From an uncultured Treponema sp. (GTDB taxonomy: Bacteria; Spirochaetota; Spirochaetia; Treponematales; Treponemataceae), in contig CALBGU010000085.1 in the NCBI GenBank assembly GCA_937893155.1, positions 1 through 28,253 on the forward strand: a stretch of 28,253 nt of DNA, written 5' to 3'. Within the stretch, counting starts at the first letter, position 1. Every line of letters starts with the position of its first letter. Shown here piece after piece: positions 13,847-22,190 of the stretch. Both the position numbers and the translations under genes were made by a program. The notes beneath the pieces are model-generated. The model searched no databases. It was given only the letters and a program-made list of their open reading frames with translations, and was not told where the DNA came from.

Positions 13847-14629
13847 ATGCAATTTTTTGATACTCATGCGCACATAGGATTGATTTATTCAGACCCTATC
13901 GAGCAGTTGCGTGTCGTCCAGCGAGCACGTCTTGCGGGCGTTAAACGCATTGTAAGCATAAATAATAGCCTTGTAGATTTTAAGAAAGTCTACGCAACGC
14001 TCCGCGCGTGTCCTGAGGTGTATCACGCGGTGGGAGTGGCACCGAGCGAGGTTTTAACGCCCGGCTCAAATTGGGAAAAAACCATCGAAGACAGCCTGTC
14101 GCTGCCGCGCGTGATTGCGGTGGGCGAAACGGGATTGGATTATTTTAAGCAATTCGGCGATAAAAGGTCGCAGGTGGAGCTTTTTATAAAGCAACTCGAC
14201 ATTGCGCGCAGGCATAATCTGCCCGTCATCATTCACAATCGCGATGCTGGAAAAGATGTGTTCGACATTTTAAAGGAGCGGATTCCCGAAGCGGGCGCAA
14301 TTTTGCACTGCTATGGCGAAGATGCGTCGTATGCAAAAAAGTGCCTCAAAGAAGGGTTGAACGTGTATTTTTCGTTTGCGGGAAATCTTACCTACCGAAA
14401 TGCGCGGAATCTGCACGAAACGGTGCTGAACGTGCCGCTAGAGCGTATGCTCATTGAAACGGAAAGTCCTTTTATGATTCCAGCCGAGTACCGTACCAAA
14501 AAGCGTACCAAGCCTGAATATTTGCCCTCTACGGCGCGTTTTTTGGCGGAAATGCTCGATATGGATTTGGAAGCGTTGAGCGCACAGCTTTGGAAAAACA
14601 GTTGCTCGATTTTTAAGCTGCCTGAATGA
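13847..14629 (+). CDS. tatD: TatD-family metal-dependent hydrolase (DNase)
   Basis: This 260-residue TIM-barrel hydrolase has the metal-binding pattern of the family: DTHAHIG near the start (H7, H9), VGETGLDY (the conserved glutamate), VIIHNRDAGKD, ILHCYGED in place of the usual HCFSG, and LIETESPFMIP for the final acidic ligand. TatD proteins are 3'-5' exonucleases or DNA-repair and degradation nucleases in the cytoplasm. It is the first gene of a plus-strand operon and overlaps dus by four bases (ATGA). Nothing links it to protein export despite the name. Confidence 0.9.
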   Translation: MQFFDTHAHIGLIYSDPIEQLRVVQRARLAGVKRIVSINNSLVDFKKVYATLRACPEVYHAVGVAPSEVLTPGSNWEKTIEDSLSLPRVIAVGETGLDYFKQFGDKRSQVELFIKQLDIARRHNLPVIIHNRDAGKDVFDILKERIPEAGAILHCYGEDASYAKKCLKEGLNVYFSFAGNLTYRNARNLHETVLNVPLERMLIETESPFMIPAEYRTKKRTKPEYLPSTARFLAEMLDMDLEALSAQLWKNSCSIFKLPE

Positions 14630-15690
14630 GAAAAGCAATGAAAAATTTGTATCACGGCGTAAAAATCGGCAATGTAAAATTGGACGGCAATCTTTTTCTC
14701 GCCCCCGTGGCAGGCTACAGCGACCGCGCATTTCGCTCGGTGTGCTGGGACTGCGGGGTGGATTTTTGCTACACCGAAATGGTGTCGTCAGAGGCGCTTG
14801 TTCGCGGCTCGGAAAAAACAGAAGCCTTGATGGCACGCGCGTCAAACGAAAAAGCATACGCCGTGCAGATTTTCGGCGGAAATGCAGAAACGATGGCGCA
14901 GGCGGCAAAAATCGTTCTGGAAAAAACAAATTGCGAACTTATTGATATAAATGGCGGGTGTCCCGTGCCGAAAATTATAAAAACAGGCGCAGGTAGCGTT
15001 CTGACAAAAGAGCCAGAAAAACTCCTTGAAATCGTGCGGGCAGTAAAAAATGCAAGCGCGGAATACACCGCCTCTCACCCGGAGCGGGGAGAAGTGCCCG
15101 TTACGGTGAAAATCCGTTCTGGGTGGGACGAAGCGCATATCACGTTCTTGGAGGCGGCGCAAGCGGCTTTGGAGGCGGGCGCAGACGCAATCACGCTCCA
15201 CGCGCGAACACGAGCGCAGGGATACGCAGGAGTTGCAGATTGGCAAAAACTTTCGGATTTGGTTGATTTTGTCCGAAAATCAAAGAGACCGATTCCCGTT
15301 TTTGGAAGCGGAGACGCATTTACGCCCGAAGACTGCGCACGAATGCTCGAGCAAACGGATTGCGATGCCGTGATGTTTGCGCGAGGTGCAATGGGAAATC
15401 CATTCATTTTTAAGCAGACGCGCCAATTTTTGACCAAAAACCGCTACGATGACATTTGTGCGTCAGAGCGAATTGCAGCAGGTTTCAGGCAGCTTGACGC
15501 ATTGCTCGAAGAAAGCCGCGACGGTACAGAAGAATGGGCGTGCCGCGAAATGCGAAAGGCGTTTTCGGCGTATTCGCGCGGAATTCCCGGCGGAAGTCGA
15601 CTGCGAGCACTCATTGTGCAGGCGAACAGCCGTAAAGATTATGAAAATATATTTTCAGGATTTCTTGAAAATATGAGTATTTGCAAATAA
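14626..15690 (+). CDS. dus: tRNA-dihydrouridine synthase (Dus family, DusB-like)
   Basis: This 354-residue flavoenzyme reduces specific uridines in tRNA to dihydrouridine. The signature appears as LAPVAGYSDRAFR, MVSSEAL, and INGGCPVPKIIKTGAGS with the catalytic cysteine. It is followed by VKIRSGW, HARTRAQGYAGVADW, and GSGDAF / MFARGAMGNP for FMN phosphate binding. The length is usual. The start could be the ATG at 14626, in the ATGA overlap with tatD, or the ATG at 14638, four codons later. Most family members begin near the second, so the first few residues are uncertain. Confidence 0.93.
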   Translation: MRKAMKNLYHGVKIGNVKLDGNLFLAPVAGYSDRAFRSVCWDCGVDFCYTEMVSSEALVRGSEKTEALMARASNEKAYAVQIFGGNAETMAQAAKIVLEKTNCELIDINGGCPVPKIIKTGAGSVLTKEPEKLLEIVRAVKNASAEYTASHPERGEVPVTVKIRSGWDEAHITFLEAAQAALEAGADAITLHARTRAQGYAGVADWQKLSDLVDFVRKSKRPIPVFGSGDAFTPEDCARMLEQTDCDAVMFARGAMGNPFIFKQTRQFLTKNRYDDICASERIAAGFRQLDALLEESRDGTEEWACREMRKAFSAYSRGIPGGSRLRALIVQANSRKDYENIFSGFLENMSICK

Positions 15691-15701
15691 AATATGGTAG
15701 T

Positions 15702-17306
15702 ATGGGCATTGTTGAATCATTATTTAAGTTTTTAGAATCCATTTTTGCAGGTTCTTCCCCCGACGCAAAACGCCGGCAGGAACTTCGAGCCATCGAAACG
15801 CAGTTGAAAAACGCAAAACCGCTTCTTTTCAAGAATGGCGCAGTCCAAGTGAATTTTGCCGAAGCAATGCACATTTTGTATGAAAACACAAAAACACCGC
15901 ACGAAATTTTGAGCAACACGATTGCCTCGGGCGACGCAAAACAATGCTGGCGGTATGAAGAGCAACTCATTCTGACAGGATTGTCAAAGGATTTGCAAGA
16001 AACGCTCGATTCGCTCTCGTTTGAGAAACGAAAAGAGGAAGCCAAAACGTCGCGGTTTACCGAGGGGCAAGTTTTTGAGCTTCAGAAACAGCGCCTCAAA
16101 AATATCATCAAAGAATTCAACACGCCAGAGCTGACAATGATTCAAGCCGTCATTGACCGACTTCATCAGCTTGCCGATTTGTGCAAGTTCAATTATATTT
16201 CGGCAATACGGCAGTTTGACCCGTCATTTATTCCTGACAATCCCGCGTACAAGCCCGTGTTTTTAGCAGTTCCTGCGGGAAAAATCGACAGCGTTTTGTT
16301 GGATTTGTATTATCTGACCGAAAATTTTGAAATCTCAAGCGCGATGTTCGACGCTCTTGTTGCACTCGAAACGCTCCACCAGCACGGCAGCGAAATGTCG
16401 TCGTCCGAAAAACAGCAGCTCAAAAGCAATTTGGAGAAGATTTCGGCGGTGTTTAAGCAGATTCTGCGCCCTGACGTCCTGAAAGATTTAATCCGACTTG
16501 CCAAAAGCGACCCGAATTTCGAGCCGCAAAGCGCATCGTACAAAAGTTCGTCGCTGCAAAAATATGCAAGCGCGCTCGAAGAGCAATTCATTGCCGATGA
16601 ATCGCGCATAAAATTTGAAATCAAAGATGAATTTGTAACAAGCGAAGTGCAAGCCCTGTTTGGCGAAAAGAGCGACCATTTGGAAGAACTCAAATTTTAC
16701 AATGCTGAAACAAACGAAACATTGCAAAAAAATTCGCCGGCATCGCTCGTGTGGGTGTTACCGCTGCAGCTCATCAAAACATTTGTGAATATGTTCTGCA
16801 CAGAAGGCATAAGAAACTTGCTCAACGACATCGTTATAGAAGGATTTTTCAACAATCCCGAATACAAAAGCGAATTTTCCGCGGCGGTGTATGCGTTCAA
16901 CGACATTATTCCGCGGTTGCAAAAATTCGAGGCGAATTTTGAGCCGGGCGGGCATTTCTCCGAAGATTCGATGATGGGCTATATCCGCGACAGCCACAAA
17001 AACCCCGAGTATATCAAGCAACTCGTGCAGGTGATTCAGCGCGTAAACAAAACCGCAAAAGAGGTTATTCAAGACATCACATCGATTATTTTCGAGATGT
17101 ACAATCACACGAGTGCTCTTTTGCTCGACATCAAAAAGCCTTCGCCGGAAAATATTTCAAATCTAAAAGTGCTTATGCTTTCTTCTCGCAATCGCGACCA
17201 TACGCTGCTCCTTGAAAAACAGCACCCTCAATGGAGGCAGTTTTTGGAGATTATGCGAAATTATGCCGTCGTGGGAGAACTGGAAAAAACACACGAAGAG
17301 CAGTGA
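15702..17306 (+). CDS. large spirochaete protein of unknown function (possibly DUF5312)
   Basis: The chosen ATG at 15702 gives 534 residues; the open frame begins at a TTG inside dus. It has no signal peptide. It appears mostly helical, with long charged helices and few cysteines. A hydrophobic stretch near residues 345-360 (SLVWVLPLQLIKTFVNMF) might contact a membrane. The general look, length and place in a Treponema-like operon recall the Treponema-restricted DUF5312 family, but I cannot confirm that by eye. It sits between dus and a diguanylate cyclase gene (7-base gap), so coregulation is expected. No function is proposed. Confidence 0.8.
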   Translation: MGIVESLFKFLESIFAGSSPDAKRRQELRAIETQLKNAKPLLFKNGAVQVNFAEAMHILYENTKTPHEILSNTIASGDAKQCWRYEEQLILTGLSKDLQETLDSLSFEKRKEEAKTSRFTEGQVFELQKQRLKNIIKEFNTPELTMIQAVIDRLHQLADLCKFNYISAIRQFDPSFIPDNPAYKPVFLAVPAGKIDSVLLDLYYLTENFEISSAMFDALVALETLHQHGSEMSSSEKQQLKSNLEKISAVFKQILRPDVLKDLIRLAKSDPNFEPQSASYKSSSLQKYASALEEQFIADESRIKFEIKDEFVTSEVQALFGEKSDHLEELKFYNAETNETLQKNSPASLVWVLPLQLIKTFVNMFCTEGIRNLLNDIVIEGFFNNPEYKSEFSAAVYAFNDIIPRLQKFEANFEPGGHFSEDSMMGYIRDSHKNPEYIKQLVQVIQRVNKTAKEVIQDITSIIFEMYNHTSALLLDIKKPSPENISNLKVLMLSSRNRDHTLLLEKQHPQWRQFLEIMRNYAVVGELEKTHEEQ

Positions 17307-17313
17307 GGCATAA

Positions 17314-18360
17314 ATGACTTCAGACGAGTACGAAAAGCAGATTTTTGATTTGCAGCAGTTGCTTGAAATATCGCGTTCTCTTTGCTCTACGTTGCAATTC
17401 TCCACGCTCATCGGTGCTATGCTCGACATTTGCATGGGGCAGATGCACACGCTCGGCTCGTGCGTTTTTATTATGGACTCTTTTGATTCCGACAGTTTTA
17501 AGCTCTCGGAAAATTACAACGGTATGAACGTTGTTTCGGGCGTGAATTATGTTATTCCGTTCCTGCACCCTGTTGTTGAAAAACTCAACGAAAAAGAGAT
17601 GGCGTACACGTTTGAAGAGCTTTCTCAGGGGCTTCCAGACGACGATTGTATGAAAATGATTGCTTCGCTCAAGCCAACGCTCATCATTCCGTTGCAGATA
17701 AAGAAAAATCTGAACGGGATTCTTATGCTCGGCGAACGGCTGGATTTAGGCGAAGGCACGGCTTATTCCGATTACGAAAAAAAAATGATTATCTCGATTG
17801 CCTCCCTTGCCGCGATTGCAATCAACAACAGCGCACTCGTTGAGCGCTCTTCCACAGATTTAATGACGCATTTGAAACAGCGCTATTATTTTTTTAATAT
17901 GCTTGCGGACGCGCTGAGTTCTGCGTTAGAGCAAAAATCTTCAATTTCGGTGGTTATGTTTGACATCGACCATTTCAAATCCGTAAACGATACATACGGG
18001 CACGCCTGCGGCGATTACGTTTTGCAGGAAGTGTCAAAAATCATTCGCGAAAGTATCCGCGGCGAAGATGTGGCGGGGCGTTACGGCGGCGAGGAATTCA
18101 CCGTATTGCTTCGCGATACCGACATCAAAGGCGGGCTTTTGGTTGCCGAACGCATCAGAATGAAGGTGGAGCGAAAAGATTTCCGCTACGAAAACAAGCA
18201 GCTCAAACTAACCATTTCGGCTGGTGTTACCGCTTACGACGGCAATATCAGCAGCAATGTGCCGATGCCAAAGCAGTTCGTGGATTTTGCCGATAAAGCG
18301 ATGTACAATTCCAAAAAAACAGGCAGAAACAAAGTATCTTATATGAAGGTAACTAAGTGA
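17314..18360 (+). CDS. GAF-domain diguanylate cyclase
   Basis: This 348-residue protein makes cyclic di-GMP from two GTP. Residues about 10-175 form a GAF-like sensor domain (LEISRSLCSTLQFSTLIGAM, ILMLGERL, IASLAAIAINNSAL). Residues about 180-345 form a GGDEF domain, with FDIDHFKSVNDTYGH for metal and GTP binding and an intact active site GGEEF (258-262). The inhibitory I-site RxxD is present (R249, D252), five residues before GGEEF. There is no membrane segment, so it senses something cytoplasmic. GAGG precedes the ATG. Its stop overlaps the GTG of the rhomboid gene. In treponemes c-di-GMP controls motility and virulence-type traits; a specific target is not visible here. Confidence 0.9.
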   Translation: MTSDEYEKQIFDLQQLLEISRSLCSTLQFSTLIGAMLDICMGQMHTLGSCVFIMDSFDSDSFKLSENYNGMNVVSGVNYVIPFLHPVVEKLNEKEMAYTFEELSQGLPDDDCMKMIASLKPTLIIPLQIKKNLNGILMLGERLDLGEGTAYSDYEKKMIISIASLAAIAINNSALVERSSTDLMTHLKQRYYFFNMLADALSSALEQKSSISVVMFDIDHFKSVNDTYGHACGDYVLQEVSKIIRESIRGEDVAGRYGGEEFTVLLRDTDIKGGLLVAERIRMKVERKDFRYENKQLKLTISAGVTAYDGNISSNVPMPKQFVDFADKAMYNSKKTGRNKVSYMKVTK

Positions 18361-18992
18361 ACATTCTGCGAAAACAATTTCAGTACAATTATCACGGCAT
18401 TGTCTTTATCCTCATTTGCATAAATCTGATTGCATACGCGGCAACGCTGTTTTTTCCGATGACTTCTTTCGTTTTTGGAATGAATTTTTACGGACTTTTG
18501 CACCGCCGCTGGTGGTGGCAGCCGCTCACCTATATGTTTATGCACGGAAATCCGCAGCATTTGCTTTTCAATATGCTCGGTTTGGGATTTTTCGGCATTA
18601 TGGTAGAGCGCGCAATCGGGTCTGCAGAGTTTTTGCTGTTTTATGTGGTCTGCGGCGTTTTGAGCGGGCTTTTATCAATGGCACTCTATTTTTTCACGGG
18701 ACTTTACGGCATAACGCTTCTCGGCGCAAGCGGTGCGATTTACGCAGTTTTGTTGCTTTACGCCACCATTTTTCCCAGAGCGCAGATTTTTGTGTTTTAC
18801 ATAATTCCCATTCCTGCGCCGCTGCTCGTTATTTTGTATTCAATCATAGCACTCGCCAACCAAGTGCTCGGATTTAGACCAGAAATCGCTCACACAGCAC
18901 ATCTTTTTGGATTCGTTTTTGCCTATTTGTACCTCAAAATCCGAATGGGCATATCTCCTCTCAAAATTTGGCGCGATACTTATAGGAGATAG
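18357..18992 (+). CDS. rhomboid-family intramembrane serine protease
   Basis: This 211-residue protein has six predicted membrane helices. The rhomboid catalytic elements are all present: WQPLTYMFMHGNPQHLLFNM (54-73) with the HxxxN loop, GASG with nucleophile S125, and HTAHLFG with the catalytic H182. It should cleave transmembrane segments of other proteins inside the inner membrane. The start is a GTG overlapping the stop of the diguanylate cyclase (GTGA), so translation is coupled. Its substrate is unknown; the exported proteins encoded next are possible but unproven candidates. Confidence 0.9.
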   Translation: MNILRKQFQYNYHGIVFILICINLIAYAATLFFPMTSFVFGMNFYGLLHRRWWWQPLTYMFMHGNPQHLLFNMLGLGFFGIMVERAIGSAEFLLFYVVCGVLSGLLSMALYFFTGLYGITLLGASGAIYAVLLLYATIFPRAQIFVFYIIPIPAPLLVILYSIIALANQVLGFRPEIAHTAHLFGFVFAYLYLKIRMGISPLKIWRDTYRR

Positions 18993-18993
18993 C

Positions 18994-19674
18994 GTGAAAA
19001 AGCGTGTTTTTTTGATTTTTGCAATTATATCTTTTTTCTCAATAGGAACTATTTTTTCGCAGCAGCCTTCATTCCGAAACAAAATCCGCATAAAACTGTG
19101 GGCAGAACTCGACGCATATCCCGGCGTGGAAGAACAAAAAGGCGACCAATTTCAGAACGCCGTAGACAGAATCAAGGAAAGTGCGCCGTTTATTCTTGAC
19201 GGAATGGTATACGGCTGGGCTTTTGATTACACACCGGGCGATAAAGCTCGCGAGGTCAACGAATATTTTGAGGTTCAGCCCATAAAATCGCTTGCAGATA
19301 CAAACGAAAAGCCCGTTTTTTCGTCGCCGCAGGTGGAAGAACCGAATCTCACCGTCTGGGTCGATTTTACGCGAACGGCAGGGCAAAGCGCGTATTTTGA
19401 CCATTGGGCAGCGCTAGAACACCCCAAAATCAAGGGATACGGAAGCGGCGAACTCAAAAAAGGTTTTGACGGAATAAAAGACGCCTATCAAAACGCCATT
19501 CTTGACGCGGTCTACCATTACGCCCATTCCCAGCTAAAAAACAAGCCAAAAGAAATAACGGGCAGAGTTCTTTTGTTTCGCGAGCCCAGAATGTATGTGG
19601 CGCATGGACAATACAAGTTAGAACTTGATTTTTTTCTAGAAGTGGATAGAATAGTAGTATACTCTAAATTTTAG
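18994..19674 (+). CDS. exported protein of unknown function
   Basis: A GTG at 18994, six bases after AGGAG and one base after the rhomboid stop, gives 226 residues. The frame is open further upstream, but that would lie inside the rhomboid gene. The product begins with a clear signal peptide (KKRVFLIFAIISFFSIGTIFS) with likely cleavage before QQPSF. The mature part is soluble, with mixed strands and helices and aromatic-rich stretches (YGWAFDYTPGD, VWVDFTRTAG), and probably lies in the periplasm. I do not recognise the family. Confidence 0.8.
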   Translation: MKKRVFLIFAIISFFSIGTIFSQQPSFRNKIRIKLWAELDAYPGVEEQKGDQFQNAVDRIKESAPFILDGMVYGWAFDYTPGDKAREVNEYFEVQPIKSLADTNEKPVFSSPQVEEPNLTVWVDFTRTAGQSAYFDHWAALEHPKIKGYGSGELKKGFDGIKDAYQNAILDAVYHYAHSQLKNKPKEITGRVLLFREPRMYVAHGQYKLELDFFLEVDRIVVYSKF

Positions 19675-19718
19675 CAGCCCGTAAGCGGCGGCTATGTTAA
19701 TCACAGGGGGATTTCTCT

Positions 19719-20174
19719 ATGAAAAAGGTATTGGTATTTGCGGCTTTGGGGCTGCTTGCTTTTGGAAGTGCATTTGCGCAGACAGATGTAAACGGTATGG
19801 AAACTGAGCAGGAGAAGATTGAAAAAGAAGGGGCTTCTGTCAATATGGAAACTCGCATTATTCAGGTTGCTAATACGTATCCTGAGTATCATCAGAAATC
19901 AAAGAATCTTGCAGCCGTCGAGATTCAGTACACACCGCTCGGACAGATTGTTCGCATTACATACAAGTGTCCTCGCGCTTTGTATGTGGAAGACGAAGCC
20001 AACATAACACTCCGCTATTGCATGGAAGATTTCTTGCACTCAATGGAGTTGGGGTGGTCAGACGTACAAATAACAAACCCACAGGGGACTGAAAGAAACT
20101 TCTCTGAAAAGCAGGCCAACGGCAAAAAAATGAAAATGACATCACTCTTTAAGGAGTATTATATCACCAAATAA
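19719..20174 (+). CDS. small exported protein of unknown function
   Basis: This 151-residue protein has a textbook signal peptide (KKVLVFAALGLLAFGSAFA) cleaved before QTDVNG. AGGGGG lies upstream of the ATG at 19719. The mature domain of about 130 residues has a repeated strand pattern (VEIQYTPLGQIVRITYKC, LYVEDEANITLRYC) and two cysteines that could form a disulfide in the periplasm. I do not recognise the family. It follows another exported-protein gene after 44 bases and precedes pheS across a hairpin. Confidence 0.8.
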   Translation: MKKVLVFAALGLLAFGSAFAQTDVNGMETEQEKIEKEGASVNMETRIIQVANTYPEYHQKSKNLAAVEIQYTPLGQIVRITYKCPRALYVEDEANITLRYCMEDFLHSMELGWSDVQITNPQGTERNFSEKQANGKKMKMTSLFKEYYITK

Positions 20175-20181
20175 AAAAAAC

Positions 20182-20209
20182 TTCCCGTGTTTTTTCTAAA
20201 GCACGGGAA
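20182..20209. terminator. hairpin between the exported-protein gene and pheS
   Basis: TTCCCGTG (20182-20189) and CACGGGAA (20202-20209) form a perfect 8-bp stem with a 12-base loop. It is preceded by eight A and followed on the plus strand only by TGTCAATCTTT. It may be a weak terminator after the exported-protein gene. Confidence 0.45.
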
Positions 20210-20235
20210 TGTCAATCTTTAGGAGATAAAAAAAA

Positions 20236-21795
20236 TTGACTGACATTCCAGCCCTAATAAAAAATCTGCACCCGCTTGAAATAAAGGTGCTTTTGAAGTA
20301 CGGTCAGAAAGATGACTTGACGGTTGAGCGTCTTGCAAAAGAGCTCGGTTACAAAGAAGGTCACGCAAACCAAGCGTTTTCTTGGCTTTCTGGAAAGAAG
20401 CTTTTGAACGTGGCAAGTCGCACTCCACACACTTTCTACGAGATTACAGACCTCGGTCGTGCGTATGCAAAGAACGGAACTGTGGAAGAGCGCATGGTTT
20501 CCTATTTGAAGGATAACGGCGCACATTCACTTTCAGAAATTGCAACTGCGGTTGGAATTGAAGCCAAGAGCGTCGGCAGCGCATTTGGACCTTTGTCTAA
20601 AGAAGGCATTTTGAAAATGAATGCTGAAAAAAAGGCAGAGTACACAGGTGCGCCCCTTTCTCAGCGCATCAGCGTTACAAAAGAGCTTTTGAATAAGGCT
20701 GTAAGCGCAGAAAATGGACAGTTGGACGCTTCTACTTTATCTCAAGAAGAAAAAGATGTAATGTCGGGCTTGGCAAAAAAGCGCGGCATTGCAGACTCTC
20801 CTTTCAGAATTATTGAGCGGGAAACCGTTGTTTACAAACTTTCAGAAGCATTGAACAGCGTGGTTGATTCGCTCAAAAAAGCAGGTGTTACAGGAAACGA
20901 AATCGGAGAAATTACGCCGAAAATGCTCACATCGGGCGAATGGAAAAAAGGCGTTTTCCGCGGATACAATATCTCAATTCCGCCTGCTCGTATTGTTATC
21001 GGTCGTACAAATCCGTATGTGCAGTTCCTTGAATCAGTGAAAGACAAGCTCGCGTCATTGGGCTTTGAAGAGTTCGACGGTCCGCTCGTTGAAACAGAGT
21101 TCTGGAACGGCGATGCGCTGTTTATGCCGCAGTTCCACGCTGCTCGAGATATTCACGATGTGTATCGCTTGAAAGAGCCTACTCACGCAAAGTTTATTGA
21201 AGAGCCGTATCTTTCAAATGTGCGCGCAGTGCATGAAAACGGCGGCGATTCTGGTAGCCGCGGTTGGAATTATGGATTCGACACCGAGTTTACCCGACGC
21301 TTAGTTATGCGCTCACAAGGCACTGTTTTGTCTGCTCATCAGCTTCATAAAGCAAAAGTGCCAGGCAAATACTTCGGTATTGCTCGCTGTTTCCGCTACG
21401 ACAAAGTAGACGCAACACACTTGAGCGACTTCTATCAAACAGAAGGCATTGTTCTTGGAAACGAAGTGAACTTAAAGACGCTTTTGGGCTTCTTGAGAAT
21501 GTTCGCTGTGGAAATCTGCGGAGCAACAGAAGTCAAGTACGTTCCTGGATACTTCCCGTTCACAGAGCCTTCTATTGAAGTTCACGTTAAGCACCCGACA
21601 CTTGGTTGGTTTGAGCTTGGTGGTTCTGGTATCTTCCGTCCAGAAGTTACAAAGGCGATGGGTGTTGATGTGCCTGTTTTGGCGTGGGGAATTGGTATTG
21701 ACCGAATGGCTTTGATGGCTCTCGGCTTAAACGACCTTCGCGAACTCTTTGACCAAGACATTGAAGAAGTGCGCTTGAGAAAAGCAAAGTTCTGA
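20236..21795 (+). CDS. pheS: phenylalanyl-tRNA synthetase alpha chain, archaeal/spirochaete type
   Basis: This 519-residue catalytic subunit charges tRNA-Phe. The N-terminal half carries winged-helix repeats (LTVERLAKELGYKEGHANQAF, SLSEIATAVGIEAKSV region), as in archaeal and eukaryotic PheRS. Bacterial PheS are usually about 330-350 residues with a coiled-coil start. The class II core shows YFGIARCFRYDKVD (motif 2), DFYQTEG, and a motif 3 region with GGSGIFRPEV and WGIGIDRMALM. The start is a TTG at 20236 after AGGAG (10-base spacing); no nearby ATG is available. pheT is not next to it, so the beta chain must be encoded elsewhere. Mini-hairpins and a terminator follow. Confidence 0.93.
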   Translation: MTDIPALIKNLHPLEIKVLLKYGQKDDLTVERLAKELGYKEGHANQAFSWLSGKKLLNVASRTPHTFYEITDLGRAYAKNGTVEERMVSYLKDNGAHSLSEIATAVGIEAKSVGSAFGPLSKEGILKMNAEKKAEYTGAPLSQRISVTKELLNKAVSAENGQLDASTLSQEEKDVMSGLAKKRGIADSPFRIIERETVVYKLSEALNSVVDSLKKAGVTGNEIGEITPKMLTSGEWKKGVFRGYNISIPPARIVIGRTNPYVQFLESVKDKLASLGFEEFDGPLVETEFWNGDALFMPQFHAARDIHDVYRLKEPTHAKFIEEPYLSNVRAVHENGGDSGSRGWNYGFDTEFTRRLVMRSQGTVLSAHQLHKAKVPGKYFGIARCFRYDKVDATHLSDFYQTEGIVLGNEVNLKTLLGFLRMFAVEICGATEVKYVPGYFPFTEPSIEVHVKHPTLGWFELGGSGIFRPEVTKAMGVDVPVLAWGIGIDRMALMALGLNDLRELFDQDIEEVRLRKAKF

Positions 21796-21800
21796 CAGTC

Positions 21801-21875
21801 ATAGTCTCCTTTGTACAGCCATAGGCTGTTTTGTAAGAGCCACAGGTTGTTTTGCGCCCATAGGGGTGTTTTGTA
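21801..21875 (+). repeat. tandem mini-hairpins after pheS
   Basis: Three or four imperfect units of about 18-21 bases begin within six bases of the stop codon. The clearest is CAGCC-ATA-GGCTG followed by TTTTGTAA (21816-21836). The next are AGCC-ACA-GGTT plus TTTTG, and CCC-ATA-GGG plus TTTTGTAA; the first copy (around ATA at 21801-21803) is degraded. The same unit structure follows the flavoprotein gene at 2194-2224. Confidence 0.7.
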
Positions 21876-21916
21876 AAAAGTCCTTTTCTGTTTTTAGTTA
21901 CAGGAAAGGGCTTTTT
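21875..21916 (+). terminator. intrinsic terminator of the pheS operon
   Basis: A 16-base arm (21875-21890) pairs with 21901-21916 (AGTCCTTTTCTG against CAGGAAAGGGCT, extended by A5/T5) around a 10-base loop, with two G-T pairs. The right arm ends in five T. Confidence 0.85.
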
Positions 21917-21955
21917 GTTATGCTCTTTTGAAGAAAAAGATTTAGGAGAAGAAAA

Positions 21956-22142
21956 ATGAAAAACATTGACGTTCTTGTTGCCGTTGAAATCAATGCAGTT
22001 TTGGAAAAATACAAAGATTCGTTAAGAGAGGAAAAACACGGTCTTTTTTCGGTGTGGAGCAAAAGAATTCCGAGAGCGATTTAGAGAAGGCTCTGAAATA
22101 GCTCTAAACGTTGCAGATTCAATTTGCAATCGGCTTGAATAA
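21956..22142 (+). pseudogene. small gene broken by a frameshift
   Basis: A strong ribosome site (AGGAG) precedes the ATG at 21956. The frame codes for MKNIDVLVAVEINAVL and so on, then stops at TAG 22082-22084 after 42 codons. Skipping one base in the CAAAAG run near 22060 continues it as EFRERFREGSEIALNVADS and CNRLE to a TAA at 22140. That would give about 61 residues in total. The post-shift part has a protein-like composition and no start of its own. It may instead be a genuine 42-residue peptide. The family is unknown. Confidence 0.45.
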
Positions 22143-22190
22143 AACGCAAAATCACTTGAACATTATGTATCATTACCTAAAATTTGGTTT

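Noticed and set aside
20161..20235. T-box or attenuator controlling pheS
   Set aside because: The leader is under 70 bases, with only one hairpin and no T-box sequence or leader peptide rich in Phe.
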